A stretch of 64,000 nt of DNA from Novosphingobium sp. (GCA_024236175.1 JACKKY010000001.1:930001-994000), one strand, 5' to 3'; counted from the stretch's first letter, positions 46,996-56,633 are shown. Program-made: numbers and translations. The notes: a model not told the origin generated them from the sequence alone.

Positions 46996-47661
46996 CTATT
47001 GCGGGATCACCCAGCGGACGCTGCCGGAATAGCTGCCGGTGACTTTCCGGCCGCTGCCGTCGCTCGCCGGCCTGAAGCGGGCACGGCTCGAAACATATTT
47101 GCAGGTCGCCTCGTCTAGGCCGCGAAATCCGGTGGATTGCGTGATGGTGCAAGCCTCGACCCTGCCGTCGGTACCGATCGTCAACACGAAGCGGGCAAGC
47201 CCCTGGTTCCCTTCGCGCAGGTCGCGCGAGGGATAATCGTTGGTGGTGATCCAGCCGCCCGGGCTGTTGCGCGGCTGCGCCAGCTCCGGCGTGGCCGGGG
47301 GCGGTGCCGGCGGAGGCACGGGCAGCTCGGTCCACTCCGGCGCCTTCGGCAGCGGCGGCAACGGAATTTCGATGAAACTGTCGTCCACGCTCGGCAATGG
47401 GATGCGACGCTCCGGCGTATCGACCCTCGTCTCGTTGGGCTTCGGATCGCGTTTGGGCTCGATCTTCGGATCAGTTTGCGGCGGAGGCGGCGGATCGAGC
47501 TTCCATTGTTCGGCCGCCAGGCGAGGTTCTGGCTCGCGCGGCATGATCGTGACCGAAAGGCCGTGGATCACTGCGACGATCGCACCGCCCTGGAGGAGCG
47601 CCACCGCAAGCGCGGTGAGCGCGCGCCTGTTCGTTTGGGTTTTCTGGTCGAGATAGGCCAT
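46996..47661 (-). CDS. tonB: energy transducer TonB
   Basis: 221-aa TonB. An N-terminal membrane anchor (residues about 14-40, ALTALAVALLQGGAIVAVIHGLSV) is followed by a Pro-rich, Lys/Pro-alternating periplasmic stretch (LDPPPPPQTDPKIEPKRDPKP, VPPPAPPPATPEL) and the C-terminal TonB domain (ITTNDYPSRDLREGNQGLARFVLTIGTDGRVEACTI, FRGLDEATCKYVSSRARFRPA). It transmits proton-motive force to outer-membrane receptors. No ExbB or ExbD lies next to it. Convergent with the small iron-locus gene. Confidence 0.93.
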   Translation of the reverse strand: MAYLDQKTQTNRRALTALAVALLQGGAIVAVIHGLSVTIMPREPEPRLAAEQWKLDPPPPPQTDPKIEPKRDPKPNETRVDTPERRIPLPSVDDSFIEIPLPPLPKAPEWTELPVPPPAPPPATPELAQPRNSPGGWITTNDYPSRDLREGNQGLARFVLTIGTDGRVEACTITQSTGFRGLDEATCKYVSSRARFRPASDGSGRKVTGSYSGSVRWVIPQ

Positions 47662-47766
47662 GGCAATTCTCTCCTTGCTGCCGCCGCCGGGGCGTCAACC
47701 GGGAGGGCGGCCAGCTTCCAAGGCCGACATCCTACCAAGATACTTTCATTTGAAAACATTTTTTAA

Positions 47767-47801
47767 CTAAGGATTGCAATCATTTAGCTAATAGTCCTTA
47801 G
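47767..47801. promoter_or_regulatory. inverted repeat upstream of tonB, possible Fur site or terminator of rpoN
   Basis: CTAAGGA at 47767-47773 and TCCTTAG at 47795-47801 are perfect 7-base arms around a 21-base A/T-rich centre containing GATTGCAATC, a self-complementary decamer, and ATGATT on the - strand (Fur-like). It is in the gap between rpoN (ending at 47825) and tonB (starting at 47661), both on the - strand. It may end the rpoN transcript, or regulate tonB by iron; I cannot tell. Confidence 0.35.
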
Positions 47802-47824
47802 CAGTATACTTGTCGCGAACCGCT

Positions 47825-49327
47825 TTAGCGCACCGCTGCGATCGCCTTCTGCCGCCGCCGCTGGACGGAGCTGCCTAGCCCGATCGCCTCGCGATATTTG
47901 GCGACGGTGCGACGCGCGACGTCAAACCCTTTCTGCCTGAGCAGGTCGACCAGCGCATCGTCCGACAGGATCGCCTTGGGATCTTCGGCGTCAATCAGTT
48001 GGCGGATCGACGCCTTCACCGCTTCCGCCGAAACCGCACCATCGCCGCCGGTCGCGGCGACGCCGGAGGTGAAGAAGTATTTCAGCTCGAACGTACCGCG
48101 CTCGCAATGCAGATACTTGTTCGATGTGACGCGGCTGACGGTGGATTCGTGCATGCCGATCGCTTCGGCAACGGCGCGCAGCGTCAGCGGCTTGAGCTGG
48201 GTCACGCCGTGGCGGAAGAATCCGTCCTGCTGCCTGACGATTTCGGTCGCGACCTTGAGGATCGTCTTCTGGCGCTGGTCCAGCGCCTTGATCAGCCAGT
48301 TCGCATCGGTGAGCTTCTGCGAAAGCCAGGCTCTCGAATCCTTGTCGTCGCAGGCGCCCTTGAGCTCGACGTAGTAGTCACGATTGACGACCAGCCGCGG
48401 CAGCGTCTCCTGGTTGAGCGCAATGTCCCAGCCGCCATCGTCGCGCGCGGTCAACAGGATGTCGGGCGTAACCGGGGCGTTGCTCCCGCCACCCAGCGCC
48501 AGGCCGGGCTTGGGATCGTAACCCCTGAGTTCGGCGAGCATGTCCGCGAAATCCTCGTCGTCCACGCCGCAGATGCGCTTGAGCCGCTGGACTTCGCCCT
48601 TGGCGACGAGTTCGAGATTGTCGATCAGCCGCGCCATTGCGGGATCGTAGCGGTCCGCTTCGACGGCCTGCAGCGCGATGCATTCGGAAAGCGAGCGTGC
48701 GCCCACGCCGGTGGGATCGAAAGTCTGGAGCAGCGCCAGCGCCGCTTCCGCCTCCGACTGTGCGACACCCAGTTCCGTCGCGACTTCGCGCAACGAAACG
48801 GTCAGGTAACCCGCTTCGTCGAGCTGGGCGATCAGGAAGCCGACGATCGCGGCAAGTCTCGGGTCATCCGTCGCCGCCCCGACCTGCGCGCCGAGATGCT
48901 CGGCAAGCGATTGTGCTGCCTGCCCGCGCTCCTCGATCGAGGGCAGATCGCCGGACGGCGCGATCCGCACGTCCCCGCCCCATTCGCCGCCGGCCGCGCC
49001 GTCCCCGGTATCGCGGTCGCGGTCTAGCGCCGAGGCATCTATGTCCAGCGGGCGATCGTCTTCCGCGCGGCCTTCGCCGATAAGCTGGTCGACCGGCGAT
49101 TTCTCCATGGTGGTGCGCCGCTGGTCTTCGGCGGCATCGCCCCCCTCGCCCTCGGCTGCCGGAGCGGACCCGCCGATTTCGAGCAAGGGGTTCGCTTCAA
49201 GCGCATCGCCGACGAACGCCTCGATCTCGAGATTGGAAAGCGCCAGCAGCTTGATCGCCTGCTGGAGCTGCGGCGTCATTACCAGCGACTGGGTTTGGCG
49301 AAGGTCTAGTCTGGGACCGAGGGCCAT
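47825..49327 (-). CDS. rpoN: RNA polymerase sigma-54 factor RpoN
   Basis: 500-aa alternative sigma factor. N-terminal Gln-rich activator region (LDLRQTQSLVMTPQLQQAIKLLALSNLEIEAFVGDALEANPLLE), the acidic linker, core-binding region, and the C-terminal RpoN box ARRTVAKYRE at residues 471-480 with the preceding helix-turn-helix (LRAVAEAIGMHESTVSRVTSNKYL) are intact. It directs transcription from -24/-12 promoters, opened by enhancer-binding activators. Located next to lptB, a common arrangement in proteobacteria. Confidence 0.96.
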   Translation of the reverse strand: MALGPRLDLRQTQSLVMTPQLQQAIKLLALSNLEIEAFVGDALEANPLLEIGGSAPAAEGEGGDAAEDQRRTTMEKSPVDQLIGEGRAEDDRPLDIDASALDRDRDTGDGAAGGEWGGDVRIAPSGDLPSIEERGQAAQSLAEHLGAQVGAATDDPRLAAIVGFLIAQLDEAGYLTVSLREVATELGVAQSEAEAALALLQTFDPTGVGARSLSECIALQAVEADRYDPAMARLIDNLELVAKGEVQRLKRICGVDDEDFADMLAELRGYDPKPGLALGGGSNAPVTPDILLTARDDGGWDIALNQETLPRLVVNRDYYVELKGACDDKDSRAWLSQKLTDANWLIKALDQRQKTILKVATEIVRQQDGFFRHGVTQLKPLTLRAVAEAIGMHESTVSRVTSNKYLHCERGTFELKYFFTSGVAATGGDGAVSAEAVKASIRQLIDAEDPKAILSDDALVDLLRQKGFDVARRTVAKYREAIGLGSSVQRRRQKAIAAVR

Positions 49328-49413
49328 CAGAGCACCATCCGGTCAGGTAGCGCCAGGCCAGGCGCGGCATCGGCCCTTCCGCGCATCCTCCCGCAATGCG
49401 ACCACCCGCGGCA

Positions 49414-50208
49414 TCACAGGGTGAACCCTTCGCCGAGGTAGAGCCGGCGCACGTTCTCGTCGGCGACCAGTTCGGCCGGACCTCCCGCAAAAAGCACCTG
49501 TCCGCCATATATGATGCAGGCGCGATCGACGATATCGAGCGTCTCGCGCACATTGTGGTCGGTAATCAGCACGCCGATGCCGCGTGTGCGCAAGTCCTTC
49601 ACCAGATCGCGGATGTCGGCGATTGACAGCGGATCGATACCCGCGAAGGGTTCGTCGAGCAGCATGATGGACGGCTTGGCGGCAAGCGCGCGGGCGATTT
49701 CGCAGCGCCGCCTCTCACCACCCGACAGCGCCATGGCCGGGCTTTCACGCAGGCTCGTGATGTGGAATTCCTCCAGCAGCCGGTCCAGTTCGGCCGCGCG
49801 GGTCTCCGGATCGGGTTCGACCATCTCGAGCACGCAGCTGATGTTCTGCTCGACGGTCATGCCCCGGAAGATCGAGGTTTCCTGCGGCAGGTAGCCCAGG
49901 CCAAGGATGGCCCGGCGGTACATCGGCAGGTTGGTGATATCGACGCCGTCGAGCAGGATGCGGCCGGAATCGGGACGAACCAGGCCCATGATCGAATAGA
50001 AGCAGGTAGTCTTGCCGGCACCGTTCGGCCCCAGCAGCCCGAGCACCTCGCCCTTGGCCACCGACAGCGAAATGTCGGTGAGGACGGCGCGCTTGTCGTA
50101 GCTCTTGGCGATTGAGACGACTTCCAGCCCTCCCTGAGGGAGCTCAGGCGAAGCGTTCTCCACCCGTTCGGGCGTCTCGGCATCGGGGATTGGCTGTGTG
50201 TCCGTCAT
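49414..50208 (-). CDS. lptB: LPS export ABC transporter ATP-binding protein LptB
   Basis: 264-aa ATPase of the LptBFG exporter that pulls lipopolysaccharide from the inner membrane. Walker A is GPNGAGKTT, the Q-loop region follows in YLPQETSIFRGMTVEQNI, the signature is LSGGERRRCEIARALAAKP, Walker B is IMLLDEPFAGIDPLS and the switch His is in ITDHNVRETLDI. A 30-residue N-terminal extension is longer than the E. coli protein. Its stop lies 87 bases before rpoN. The other lpt genes are not in the window. Confidence 0.95.
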   Translation of the reverse strand: MTDTQPIPDAETPERVENASPELPQGGLEVVSIAKSYDKRAVLTDISLSVAKGEVLGLLGPNGAGKTTCFYSIMGLVRPDSGRILLDGVDITNLPMYRRAILGLGYLPQETSIFRGMTVEQNISCVLEMVEPDPETRAAELDRLLEEFHITSLRESPAMALSGGERRRCEIARALAAKPSIMLLDEPFAGIDPLSIADIRDLVKDLRTRGIGVLITDHNVRETLDIVDRACIIYGGQVLFAGGPAELVADENVRRLYLGEGFTL

Positions 50209-50392
50209 TCGTAGCGCGATTTAGGGTGCGCGCCGGTGTTGGGCAAGCCAGCAATTCCTCCTGATCGACGCAATTGGCAGGTTTTATGCATGCCCGCCTG
50301 CTGCCGGTCGGCACGCGGGATGGTTAACCGCTCTTGATCGCATCGCGATTCGGTGATTAACTGGCTTCCGGAGAGGAAAAGAGGATTCCCTG

Positions 50393-50773
50393 ATGGTGAA
50401 AGTCTCACAGCGCCGTCTGTTCGCGGAGCAGGAAAGTGCCCGCCCGGTCGACTGGCGCCGCAAGATGAGCGACAACATCGCCTACGCGCTGCTGGTCTAC
50501 ACAGCGCTTCAGATTTTCGTCACCATGGGCGCGCTCAAGTCGGAAGGCATGTCGCTGCTCCCCTACCTCGCTCTCGTTATCCTCGTCGCGGCGATCATTC
50601 CCGCCTGCCGCCGTTTCGAGCGGCGCTGGAACCGCCTTAACGACCGGCAGGCCTCCGATCCGGCCCTCGCCTCCTATTATCGCCGCGACCGGCTTGCGCT
50701 CTGGCTGCTGGCGATCGGCCTGCCCTTCGCGCTGACCGCGGTGTTCAAGGGCCTCGCCCTGCTCTTCACCTGA
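50393..50773 (+). CDS. conserved-type small membrane protein, unknown function
   Basis: 126-aa protein with three likely membrane segments: ALLVYTALQIFVTMGAL, LLPYLALVILVAAIIPAC, and LALWLLAIGLPFALTAVFKGLALL. Charged RRFERRWNRLNDRQ and YYRRDR patches sit between them. I recognise no family; a helper of the pmbA gene that follows 93 bases later, or of cell-envelope work, is only a guess. Confidence 0.6.
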   Translation: MVKVSQRRLFAEQESARPVDWRRKMSDNIAYALLVYTALQIFVTMGALKSEGMSLLPYLALVILVAAIIPACRRFERRWNRLNDRQASDPALASYYRRDRLALWLLAIGLPFALTAVFKGLALLFT

Positions 50774-50866
50774 GACTGCCCGACATTGCCCTGAAAGCAC
50801 GCGATCACTAGATGCGGCTTTCACCGTGCGCGTCCGTGCGCGGGAACAAGGAGCAAGCCCACCCCC

Positions 50867-52213
50867 ATGTTGAGCCCACAAGCCGCACAGGACCGCGCCT
50901 GCGCCCTGATCGAACGCGCACGCAAGGCGGGAGCGGATGCCGCCGATGCCGTCTATCATGCGGATTCCTCGGAAAGCATCCAGGTCCGGCTGGGCAAGCT
51001 CGAAGACGTGGAGCGTTCGGAAAGCGAGCATATCGGCCTGCGCGTCTTCGTCGGCCGTCGCTCGGCCAGCATCGGCACCTCGGACCTGAGCGAAGGCGCG
51101 CTCGACGAACTGGCCGGCCGCGCCGTCGACATGGCGCGCGCCGCACCGGAAGACCGCTACGCCGGGCTTGCGCCGGACGATATGCTGAGCCGAGGTCCTT
51201 TCCCCGACTTCGACCTTGTCGATCCGGACGAGCCAAGCCCGCAGGCGCTGCGCGCCATGGCCGAAGAGGCCGAGGACGCAGCGCGCGCCGTTTCCGGCGT
51301 CACCAATTCGGAAGGCGCAGCAGCCGGCGCGGGCGAGGGTATTTTCGCCCTCGCCACCAGCCACGGCTTTTCCGGCGCCTACGCCAGGACCAGCCACAGT
51401 ATCAGCGCCACCGTCGTCGCGGGCGAAGGCTCGGGAATGCAGCGGGACTATGCCTGGCGGCAGGCCCACCATGCCGCCGATCTTCCGGCGCCACGCGAGA
51501 TCGGCCAGCTGGCGGGCGAGCGCACAGTCGCCAAGCTCACGCCCGGCCGGCTCAAGAGCGGGCCTACCCCGGTCGTCTTCGACCCGCGTGTCGGCGGGAC
51601 CCTGATCGGCCATCTCATCAACGCCATGTCGGGTTCCGCGATCGCCCGGCGCGCGAGCTTCCTGCTCGACCGGCTCGGCGAGCAGCTGTTCGACCCGGCC
51701 ATCGTCATCGCCGAGGATCCGCACCGCAAGCGCGGCCTTCGGTCCCGCCCGTTCGACGGCGAGGGACTGGCGACCGCCGCGCGCAATCTCGTCGAGGGCG
51801 GAGCGGTTACCGGCTGGCTGATGGAAAGCGCCTCGGCGCGCCAGCTCGACATGCAACCCACCGGCCATGCTTCGCGCGCGGGCGCGGGTGCGCCCGGCGT
51901 TTCGGTCGGGAACGTCCATCTCGCCGCCGGCAGCGCGACGCCGGAAGAGCTGATGGCCGACATCAAGGGCGGCGTCTATGTCACCGAACTTTTCGGCATG
52001 GGCGTCAACGGCGTGACGGGAGACTACAGCCGCGGCGCCAGCGGCTTTCGCATCGTCAACGGCGAGCGGGCCGGACCGGTGGCCGAATTCACCGTCGCCG
52101 GAAACCTGCTCAAGATGTTCGCAGCGCTGACGCCCGGCAGCGACCTGGAATGGCATCGCGCGATCAACGTGCCGACGATCCGCATCGACGGGATGACTGT
52201 CGCCGGGGATTGA
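50867..52213 (+). CDS. pmbA: metalloprotease-like subunit PmbA/TldE
   Basis: 448-aa TldE/PmbA-type protein. Family stretches: RVFVGRRSASIGTSDLSEGALDELAGRAVDMARAAPEDRYAGL, GRASFLLDRLGEQLFDPAIVIAEDPHRKRGLRSRPFDGEG and GVYVTELFGMGVNGVTGDYSRGASGFRIVNGE. TldE itself lacks the HExxxH metal motif of TldD, and none is visible here. With TldD it forms a heteromeric protease that processes small peptides such as microcin precursors and CcdA; tldD is not in this window. Confidence 0.92.
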   Translation: MLSPQAAQDRACALIERARKAGADAADAVYHADSSESIQVRLGKLEDVERSESEHIGLRVFVGRRSASIGTSDLSEGALDELAGRAVDMARAAPEDRYAGLAPDDMLSRGPFPDFDLVDPDEPSPQALRAMAEEAEDAARAVSGVTNSEGAAAGAGEGIFALATSHGFSGAYARTSHSISATVVAGEGSGMQRDYAWRQAHHAADLPAPREIGQLAGERTVAKLTPGRLKSGPTPVVFDPRVGGTLIGHLINAMSGSAIARRASFLLDRLGEQLFDPAIVIAEDPHRKRGLRSRPFDGEGLATAARNLVEGGAVTGWLMESASARQLDMQPTGHASRAGAGAPGVSVGNVHLAAGSATPEELMADIKGGVYVTELFGMGVNGVTGDYSRGASGFRIVNGERAGPVAEFTVAGNLLKMFAALTPGSDLEWHRAINVPTIRIDGMTVAGD

Positions 52214-52291
52214 CAGATTGAGCTTGCCCGGCAGTGCACAATCGGGCTTGGTGCAACTTCTTCAGCGACTCCTTACGGAGGAGAATGTGCG

Positions 52292-52735
52292 ATGAAGCGG
52301 ATCTTGCATGCCGCCTTGTGCCTCGCGCTCGTCCCGTTGGGCGCGGCCGAAGCGGAATCACCAACAGCCCAGCGCATCTATTCGGATGAAACCCAGGTCG
52401 GCAAAATCGCCGACGAGTTCTTCGATCTGCTGAAAGCGGGGAAGGCCTCGGAAGCATATGACGTCACGTTAGGGTCGTCTCCGCTGATGAAAGGCCGGGA
52501 AACCGACAAGCAATCGCTGGTGGAGCAATTGAATTCCGCCATCCAGATCTACGGGGCGGTCAGTCGCGTCGAACAGGTAGCGGAAGAACGCCAGGGGGCC
52601 ATGGTCATAAGGCGAAGATACATCGCCCAGCATGAGAAGATGGTCACGCGCTGGCAGATCGACTTCGCCCGGCTTCCGGGCGGCTGGTCCGTTGTCTATC
52701 TCGGCTTCGACGACAAGGTCGCGAACTGGGACTGA
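52292..52735 (+). CDS. small exported protein, unknown function (DUF4019-like)
   Basis: 147-aa protein with signal peptide MKRILHAALCLALVPLGAAEA. The mature part suggests an NTF2-like or DUF4019-type domain: ADEFFDLLKAGKASEAYDVTL, SLVEQLNSAIQIYGAVSRVEQVAEERQGAMVIRRRYIA and GWSVVYLGFDDKVANWD. I cannot confirm the family. GGAGG precedes the ATG closely. It ends four bases before the convergent ppa gene. Confidence 0.65.
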   Translation: MKRILHAALCLALVPLGAAEAESPTAQRIYSDETQVGKIADEFFDLLKAGKASEAYDVTLGSSPLMKGRETDKQSLVEQLNSAIQIYGAVSRVEQVAEERQGAMVIRRRYIAQHEKMVTRWQIDFARLPGGWSVVYLGFDDKVANWD

Positions 52736-52739
52736 CGCC

Positions 52740-53276
52740 TCAGCCCTTGTTCGCCTGCGCCCGCTCGATCGCTTCTACCACGATCTGTCGCGCTTCCCTG
52801 GCATCGCCCCATTCGCCGATCCGGACCCATTTCTCCTCTTCCAGATCCTTGTAGTGCTTGAAGAAGTGCTCGATCTGCTGAAGCACGATCGAAGGCAGGT
52901 CCTGCCGTTCGCCGACATCAGCGTAATAGGGAAAGGTCGTGTCCACGGGCACGCAGACCAGCTTCTCGTCTCCGCCATGCTCGTCCTCGAGCTTGAGCAC
53001 GCCGATCGGCCGGGCCCGCACCACGCAGCCGGGAATGAAAGGCGAGCGCGCGACCACCAGCGCATCGAGCGGATCGCCGTCCGGCGAGAGCGTGTGCGGC
53101 ACGAAGCCGTAGTTGGCCGGATAGCGCATCGGCGTGTGCAGGATGCGGTCTACGAACAGGGCGCCCGACGCCTTGTCGAACTCGTATTTCACCGGCTCGC
53201 CGCCAACCGGCACTTCGATGATGACGTTGAGGCTTTCGGGCGGATTGTCGCCTACGGGAATCTTGTCGATATGCAT
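52740..53276 (-). CDS. ppa: inorganic pyrophosphatase
   Basis: 178-aa family I soluble pyrophosphatase, pulling biosynthetic reactions forward. Active-site stretches: KYEFDKASGALFVDR, YPANYGFVPHTLSPDGDPLDALVV (the conserved D-G-D-P-x-D metal motif) and IKHYK-type HFFKHYKDLEEEKWV. Complete and of usual bacterial length. ATG 53276 starts MHIDKIPVG. Confidence 0.96.
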   Translation of the reverse strand: MHIDKIPVGDNPPESLNVIIEVPVGGEPVKYEFDKASGALFVDRILHTPMRYPANYGFVPHTLSPDGDPLDALVVARSPFIPGCVVRARPIGVLKLEDEHGGDEKLVCVPVDTTFPYYADVGERQDLPSIVLQQIEHFFKHYKDLEEEKWVRIGEWGDAREARQIVVEAIERAQANKG

Positions 53277-53328
53277 GGTCGCGGCCCATAGACAGGCACA
53301 TGCTGCACCGCAACAAAAACCCTCGCCG

Positions 53329-55284
53329 TTACGACGAACCGTTCCGCCTGGGCGCCAGCAGCTGGTCGAGCGGCACCGGCTCCCTGCGGCCCTCGCGTTC
53401 CAGCCATGGCCAGCGCAACCCGCCGGCGTAACGCACCGGCACCGTCTCGTAGCGGTCGGCGCGCCGGACCAGCAGCTCGATCGGGCCGCCGCCCTCGCCC
53501 GCGCGCATGATCGCCCGCTTAAGGATGTCGTGGCTGAAAGCCAGCGTATCGACCGCTATGATCCTGGCGCCGGTGACGATGCCGGCCTCGAACGCCGGCC
53601 CGCCCCAGCGCGTGTCGACCACGGTGCCGTCTCGATCCAGCGTAATGCCGAGCGAATGATGCAGGTCCAGCGAGTGGTCGTCGTCCATCCGCGCCTGGTC
53701 GTAGCTGTTGGGCTGCTGCTTCCAGACCAGACGGTATCCGGCGCGCTCGATCCCGGCGAGCGGCGCGGGACGGCCCGGGTCATCCAGTCGGCTGCGCAGG
53801 AACCGATCCCAGTCGTACCGGTGCACCGAATTGAGCGTCGCGACGATATCGCCGAAACCGTAGGTCGAATGGCGAACGCCTCCGCCCGGATAGGCGAAGA
53901 AGGCGCGGGCGAAATCGTCCAGCCCTTTGCGACCGCCGGTTCCGGCGCGGATGACCTGGTCCGCTTCCAGCCAGATCAGCGCGCCTTCGTTGTAGTAGTC
54001 CTCGCGCCGGGCGATCGAATCATAGGGCTTGGGCTTGCGCGCCGCGACGATCGGGTCGAGCGTGGTATCGGCAACCGAGCGCCAGTCCCTGCCCGGCTGC
54101 TCGGCCAGGTAGCCGGCGCTCGTGGCGATCATGCCGAGCACGGTTTCCTTCGTCTGCAGGCCGGAACGCGCCGCCAGCACCCAGCCCCAGAACTGCGTCT
54201 GGCCTTCATAGACCCAGAGCAGGCCGTCCTGCATCGGCTGGCGGTAGTCGGGCGTCCACAGCCCTTCGGGGCGGCGGAACTTGCCGTTCCAGGCATGCAC
54301 CAGCTCATGGGCCAGCACGTTGCGCCCCCAGTCGAGCTTTTCCCATTCGACGAAGCTTGCCGGTTTCAGCCGGTTCTCGCTGGAGCGCAGATGCTCGAGC
54401 CCGATCCGGCCCAGCCGGTCGCTCAACGCTACCAGGAATTCGTAGCGGTCGTAGGGCGCCCGGCCGAAGACCGCCTGCGCTTCCGTGACGAGCGCGCCGA
54501 GATTGCCAAGGCGCTGCGACGTGAGATTGAGATAGCCCGGATCGTCGGCCACGACATTCAGCCCGACCCTGCTGCCCAGTTCCCACCGGCGGAAATGGGC
54601 GCCGGCAAAGATGGGGGAATCGACCAGCGTCTCATAGTCGGTCTCGTCCCAGCTCACCCGGGTGGCGGATGCGCGCTGGCCGTCGAGCGCCACGGCGGCG
54701 GTCCAGCCGCGCGGCAGAGTCAGCGAAGGCTTGACCCTGATCCGGCGCACATAGTGCCCGGCCGGATAAAGGCTGACCTTCTCCCATTGCAGGTTGAACA
54801 TTTCCGGCGTCATCGTCACCCGGCCTTCGGACGGCTGCAGCGGCGATGTGTGGATGAAGCGCGCCGCCAGCTCGCGCGTTCCCGCCGGCAAGTCGACATG
54901 GAAGGAAAAGACTTCGACCGAGTCGCGCGTCCACGGCACCTGCCGGCCGTCGGCGTAAAACTTGAGGTCGACCAGCTCCGCCAGCGGGCCGCGCGGCGCG
55001 TGATGGCCCGGCAGCCACTGCGGGTAGAGCAGGGTGATGCGCTCCGTGCCCGGAGCCACGGGAATGGTCTGCGAAATGCGGTAGACGCCGCGCAGCGTAT
55101 CGCTCGCGTCTACATCGAGTTCCATGGTCCCGCCGGGATAGGGCGTGTCCACCGCATCCGGCACGGTGCTGGCGATGGCAAGGGCAGTCGGACCGGACGG
55201 CGCGGCGTCCTGCGCTGAGGCCGGCAAGGCAAGGGCGGCGAACAGCGCGGCGGCGAATGTCAGGCTCCTCATCGGACCATTCAT
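53329..55284 (-). CDS. M61 family peptidase with PDZ domain
   Basis: 651-aa exported glycyl-aminopeptidase-like enzyme. Signal peptide MNGPMRSLTFAAALFAALALPASAQ; an N-terminal beta domain; the zinc motif HELVH at residues 326-330 (AHELVHAWNGK), with GLLWVYEGQTQFWG supplying the third ligand Glu; and a PDZ-like end (GITLDRDGTVVDTRWGGPAFEAGIVTGARIIAVD). Probably cleaves periplasmic peptides. I chose ATG 55284 (GAGG nine bases upstream); ATG 55272 also possible, and the frame runs back to 55488 over the start of hisS. Confidence 0.9.
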   Translation of the reverse strand: MNGPMRSLTFAAALFAALALPASAQDAAPSGPTALAIASTVPDAVDTPYPGGTMELDVDASDTLRGVYRISQTIPVAPGTERITLLYPQWLPGHHAPRGPLAELVDLKFYADGRQVPWTRDSVEVFSFHVDLPAGTRELAARFIHTSPLQPSEGRVTMTPEMFNLQWEKVSLYPAGHYVRRIRVKPSLTLPRGWTAAVALDGQRASATRVSWDETDYETLVDSPIFAGAHFRRWELGSRVGLNVVADDPGYLNLTSQRLGNLGALVTEAQAVFGRAPYDRYEFLVALSDRLGRIGLEHLRSSENRLKPASFVEWEKLDWGRNVLAHELVHAWNGKFRRPEGLWTPDYRQPMQDGLLWVYEGQTQFWGWVLAARSGLQTKETVLGMIATSAGYLAEQPGRDWRSVADTTLDPIVAARKPKPYDSIARREDYYNEGALIWLEADQVIRAGTGGRKGLDDFARAFFAYPGGGVRHSTYGFGDIVATLNSVHRYDWDRFLRSRLDDPGRPAPLAGIERAGYRLVWKQQPNSYDQARMDDDHSLDLHHSLGITLDRDGTVVDTRWGGPAFEAGIVTGARIIAVDTLAFSHDILKRAIMRAGEGGGPIELLVRRADRYETVPVRYAGGLRWPWLEREGRREPVPLDQLLAPRRNGSS

Positions 55285-55378
55285 GGCGGCAAGCCTCGGT
55301 CTCTGCAACCGTAGTAGCCGAAGCCCCATGCCCGCGCGGCCTTTTCGAACGCGGGCAATGCCGCTAAGCGCGCTGGCC

Positions 55379-56633
55379 ATGAGCACTCCGCCCAAAACCC
55401 CGGAAGCGATCAGGGGCACACAGGACATCTTCGGCGCCGATGCCGAGGCTTTCGCGCATGTCGTGGAAACCTTCGAACGCGTGCGCAAGCTTTACCGCTT
55501 CCGCCGCGCGGAAATGCCGGTGTTCGAAAAGACCGCCGTCTTCTCCCGTTCTCTGGGCGAGACCACCGATGTCGTCTCCAAGGAGATGTACAGCTTCGAG
55601 GACCGCGGCGGCGAATCGCTGACACTGCGCCCGGAATTCACCGCCGGCATCGCCCGCGCCTATCTTACCAACGGCTGGCAACAGTACGCGCCGCTCAAAC
55701 TCGCAGCCGATGGCCCGATCTTCCGTTACGAGCGCCCACAGAAGGGCCGCTACCGCCAGTTCCACCAGATCGACGCCGAAATCATCGGCGCGGCGGACGC
55801 GCAGGCCGATGTTGAGCTTTTGGTCATGGCCGACCAGCTCCTCAAAGAGCTTGGCATTGCCGATGGGGTGACGCTGCAACTCAACACGCTCGGCGATGTC
55901 AGCAGCCGCGAGGCCTGGCGCGTAATGCGCTCGTGGCTTATTTCACGCGACCACGCTCGCGAGCTTTCCGAAGACAGCCAGGAACGGCTTTCGCGCAATC
56001 CGCTGCGGATTCTCGATTCAGGACCCGCGCGACAAGGTCTTTGTCGCCGATGCTCCGAAGATCGACGATCACCTGACCTCGGAGGCGAGGGAGTTTTTCG
56101 CAGCGGTGACCGAAGGACTGGATGCAGCTGGCGTTGCCTGGACGCGCATGTCCGAACTGGTCCGCGGGCTCGACTATTACCGCCACACGGCGTTCGAGTT
56201 CATGACCGACCGGCTCGGAGCACAAGGCACTGTGCTTGCTGGTGGACGTTATGATGGCTTGATGGAAAGCCTTGGCGGCCCACACACCCCAGCGGTCGGC
56301 TGGGCGGCAGGGATCGAGCGGCTGGCGATGCTTGTCGAGGAAACCGGCGCCACACCAGACGACACGCTTTCCGCAATCATCGCGGTCGAAGACGACTCTG
56401 CTCTTCCCTTTGCGCTGAAATTCGTCGCGGCGTTGCGCCGCGAGGGAATTTCGGCCGACATGATCGCGACCGGGTCTCCCCGCAAACGCTTCGACAAGGC
56501 GGCGAAGGTCAACGCCAAGGTGCTCGTGGCGATCACCCATCGCGATGGCACTCCCGTCGCCAATCTGCGCTCGGCTGAACGCACGCCCGAATTCCTCGCC
56601 ATCGAGAGCGTGCTGCAAGCGATCACGCCGTGA
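55379..56633 (+). pseudogene. hisS: histidyl-tRNA synthetase HisS, frame broken near 56020
   Basis: Class II histidyl-tRNA synthetase in two frames. From ATG 55379 the frame codes MSTPPKTPEAIRGTQDIFG..., motif 2-like FRYERPQKGRYRQFHQIDAEIIG and continues to ILDS. At about 56018-56021 (TCA then GGACCC) the frame changes. In the next frame the chain goes on at once as DPRDKVFVADAPKIDDHLT, then GLDYYRHTAFEFMTD and AGGRYDGLMESLGG to the stop at 56633. Both halves are family-like with no overlap or gap, and about two bases are missing where one Lys-like codon is expected. The whole would be about 418 aa, the usual length. HisS is essential, so a sequencing or assembly error is likeliest. The stop overlaps the prfA GTG. 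Confidence 0.85.

Noticed and set aside
53134..55218. A 694-codon + strand frame across ppa and the M61 peptidase
   Set aside because: Both - strand genes carry intact active-site motifs; the + frame has none.
56018..56022. Programmed ribosomal frameshift in hisS
   Set aside because: No slippery heptamer or downstream pseudoknot-like feature is visible, and no programmed shift is known for hisS; an indel or sequence error fits better.
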